Shown here piece by piece: positions 63,201-64,000 of a DNA stretch of 64,000 nucleotides. Position numbers and translations under genes: made by a program. Position 1 is the first letter of the stretch. Every line of letters starts with the position of its first letter. The notes under the pieces were generated by a model. It was given only the letters and a program-made list of their open reading frames with translations, made no database searches and was not told the origin of the DNA. Source of the DNA: Bacteroidia bacterium. GTDB taxonomy: Bacteria > Bacteroidota > Bacteroidia > Flavobacteriales > Flavobacteriaceae. The stretch covers positions 16,689 through 80,688 of the forward strand of contig JAUIBH010000003.1 of assembly GCA_030427985.1 (NCBI GenBank), written 5' to 3'.

Positions 63201-63868
63201 GCGAATTGAATGGCTTTTGGCCCTTTAATAAAGGCCACATTGTCTTTATAGGCCGAAACAATATCGTTGGGATTCGCTTCGGAAGTTTTTTTAATCAATT
63301 TGAATAGGGAAGAGGGCATCTCTTTTCCGTCAATGACGAAGGTTCCGTTGAAAATTTTATGTCGGCAATGCTCAGAATTCACCTGACTGAACCCGAACAC
63401 TTCGGAATCGGTCAACTTGCGCCCTAATTTTTGGGCAAGTCCTTCCAAATAAGCCACTTCTTCATCACTTAAGGCCAAACCTTCTTTTTGGTTGTAGGCG
63501 GCAATGTCTTCAATCTCCAAAATGGGTTCAGGGACGATGTTGATGGTATAAATATCCTGCCCCAGTCCCTTGTATTTTTGGGAGAGCATGGGGTCGTATT
63601 CCGTAAAGTCTTCGGCAACGGCCTGGAATTCTTCTATCCGTATGATTCCTGTGACGCCCATGTTTTGGGTAATCTCGGTGGCGTTGGTACTCCAGGGAGT
63701 CACCATCGCGGCCCGGGGCCCAACAAAAAAGGCGTCCAGTGACGCCGCTTCTATCTTGGGTTGGTTGCCGAACAACCAGGTTAACTTTTCATTATCTTCC
63801 TTACTGATTTCCTGAATGGTCTGGACGGCAAAAACCTTGGTAGCCTTGTCCCCAAAAAAATGGATCAT
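60197..63868 (-). CDS. purL: Phosphoribosylformylglycinamidine synthase, single-chain
   Basis: 1223 residues, the large form that fuses synthetase and glutaminase. N-terminal PurS-like part, then the linker and two ATP-site AIR-synthase domains with [47 protein letters not shown] and [23 protein letters not shown]. The C-terminal class I glutaminase has the catalytic Cys in [14 protein letters not shown] and the His/Glu in SHGEGKF. It turns FGAR and glutamine to FGAM in purine synthesis. Its promoter lies in the 132 bp before the right edge. Confidence 0.95.
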   Translation of the reverse strand: [1223 protein letters not shown]

Positions 63869-64000
63869 ACAATCTGAGCGTTGAACGGTTTAAGAAAGTG
63901 CAAATTTACGATTTTGGGTTGGATTTTATGTTTTTGAATCAGCAGAGTTTTGAACCATACATGTTGATAGCAGTTTTATCAATTGAAAACCATCATAGAC

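Overview
The window is a chromosomal segment of a Bacteroidetes bacterium, most likely a marine Flavobacteriaceae near Muricauda/Allomuricauda; the genus is an inference. Evidence: a PorP/SprF type IX secretion protein, a TonB receptor paired with a DUF4249 lipoprotein, a LytTR two-component system with 2TM domains, a LETM1-related biofilm-associated protein, a single-chain PurL of about 1220 residues, many lipoproteins, low to moderate GC and almost no Shine-Dalgarno sites. I see no rRNA, tRNA, CRISPR array, prophage or complete insertion sequence.

Layout. 1-12.7 kb: a TPR sensor kinase cut by the left edge, DoxX, a GNAT, an orphan PorP/SprF-SPOR protein, a PaiB-like flavoprotein, secreted proteins of unknown function (DUF3500, DUF4382, an NTF2-like lipoprotein and its partner), then the TonB receptor/DUF4249 pair. 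12.9-17.9 kb: a glycosidase-like lipoprotein, then a compact signalling locus: a LytS-type histidine kinase ending in a 2TM domain, four small stand-alone 2TM proteins and a LytTR response regulator. The kinase gene and the first small 2TM gene carry the same upstream element, two ACARTTC repeats 21 bp apart, which fits a LytTR operator. This is the best candidate for an undescribed system here. 18-22.2 kb: the LETM1-related protein, then two DUF4331 proteins and a TPR lipoprotein. 22.2-29.2 kb: MscS and CorA channels, a MarR-GNAT fusion with two operators, an ECF sigma/anti-sigma pair, an MFS transporter, a YjdI/YjdJ pair and a lipoprotein Cu/Zn superoxide dismutase.

29.2-43.9 kb is a run of secreted catabolic proteins: DUF2490, a VPS10-like repeat protein, two amidohydrolases, a large ThuA/sugar-dehydrogenase/PKD/cytochrome c protein, M1 and M28 peptidases and a VOC protein, plus the decayed remnant of a third amidohydrolase. 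44.0-49.3 kb handles trehalose: a fused synthase/phosphatase, a co-transcribed beta-propeller/NTF2 protein and a divergent GH15 hydrolase. 49.3-56.1 kb is a fatty-acid beta-oxidation operon (marR-fadN-fadA-fadE) interrupted by two S23-like four-helix-bundle genes, with a perfect 26-bp inverted repeat in front of marR. After an AT-rich orphan gene (56.3-57.9 kb) come a long-chain acyl-CoA ligase, a GNAT and purL.

Most genes from 18 to 47 kb and from 49 to 64 kb lie on the minus strand in short operons. Several stem-loops with U-tracts mark operon ends.
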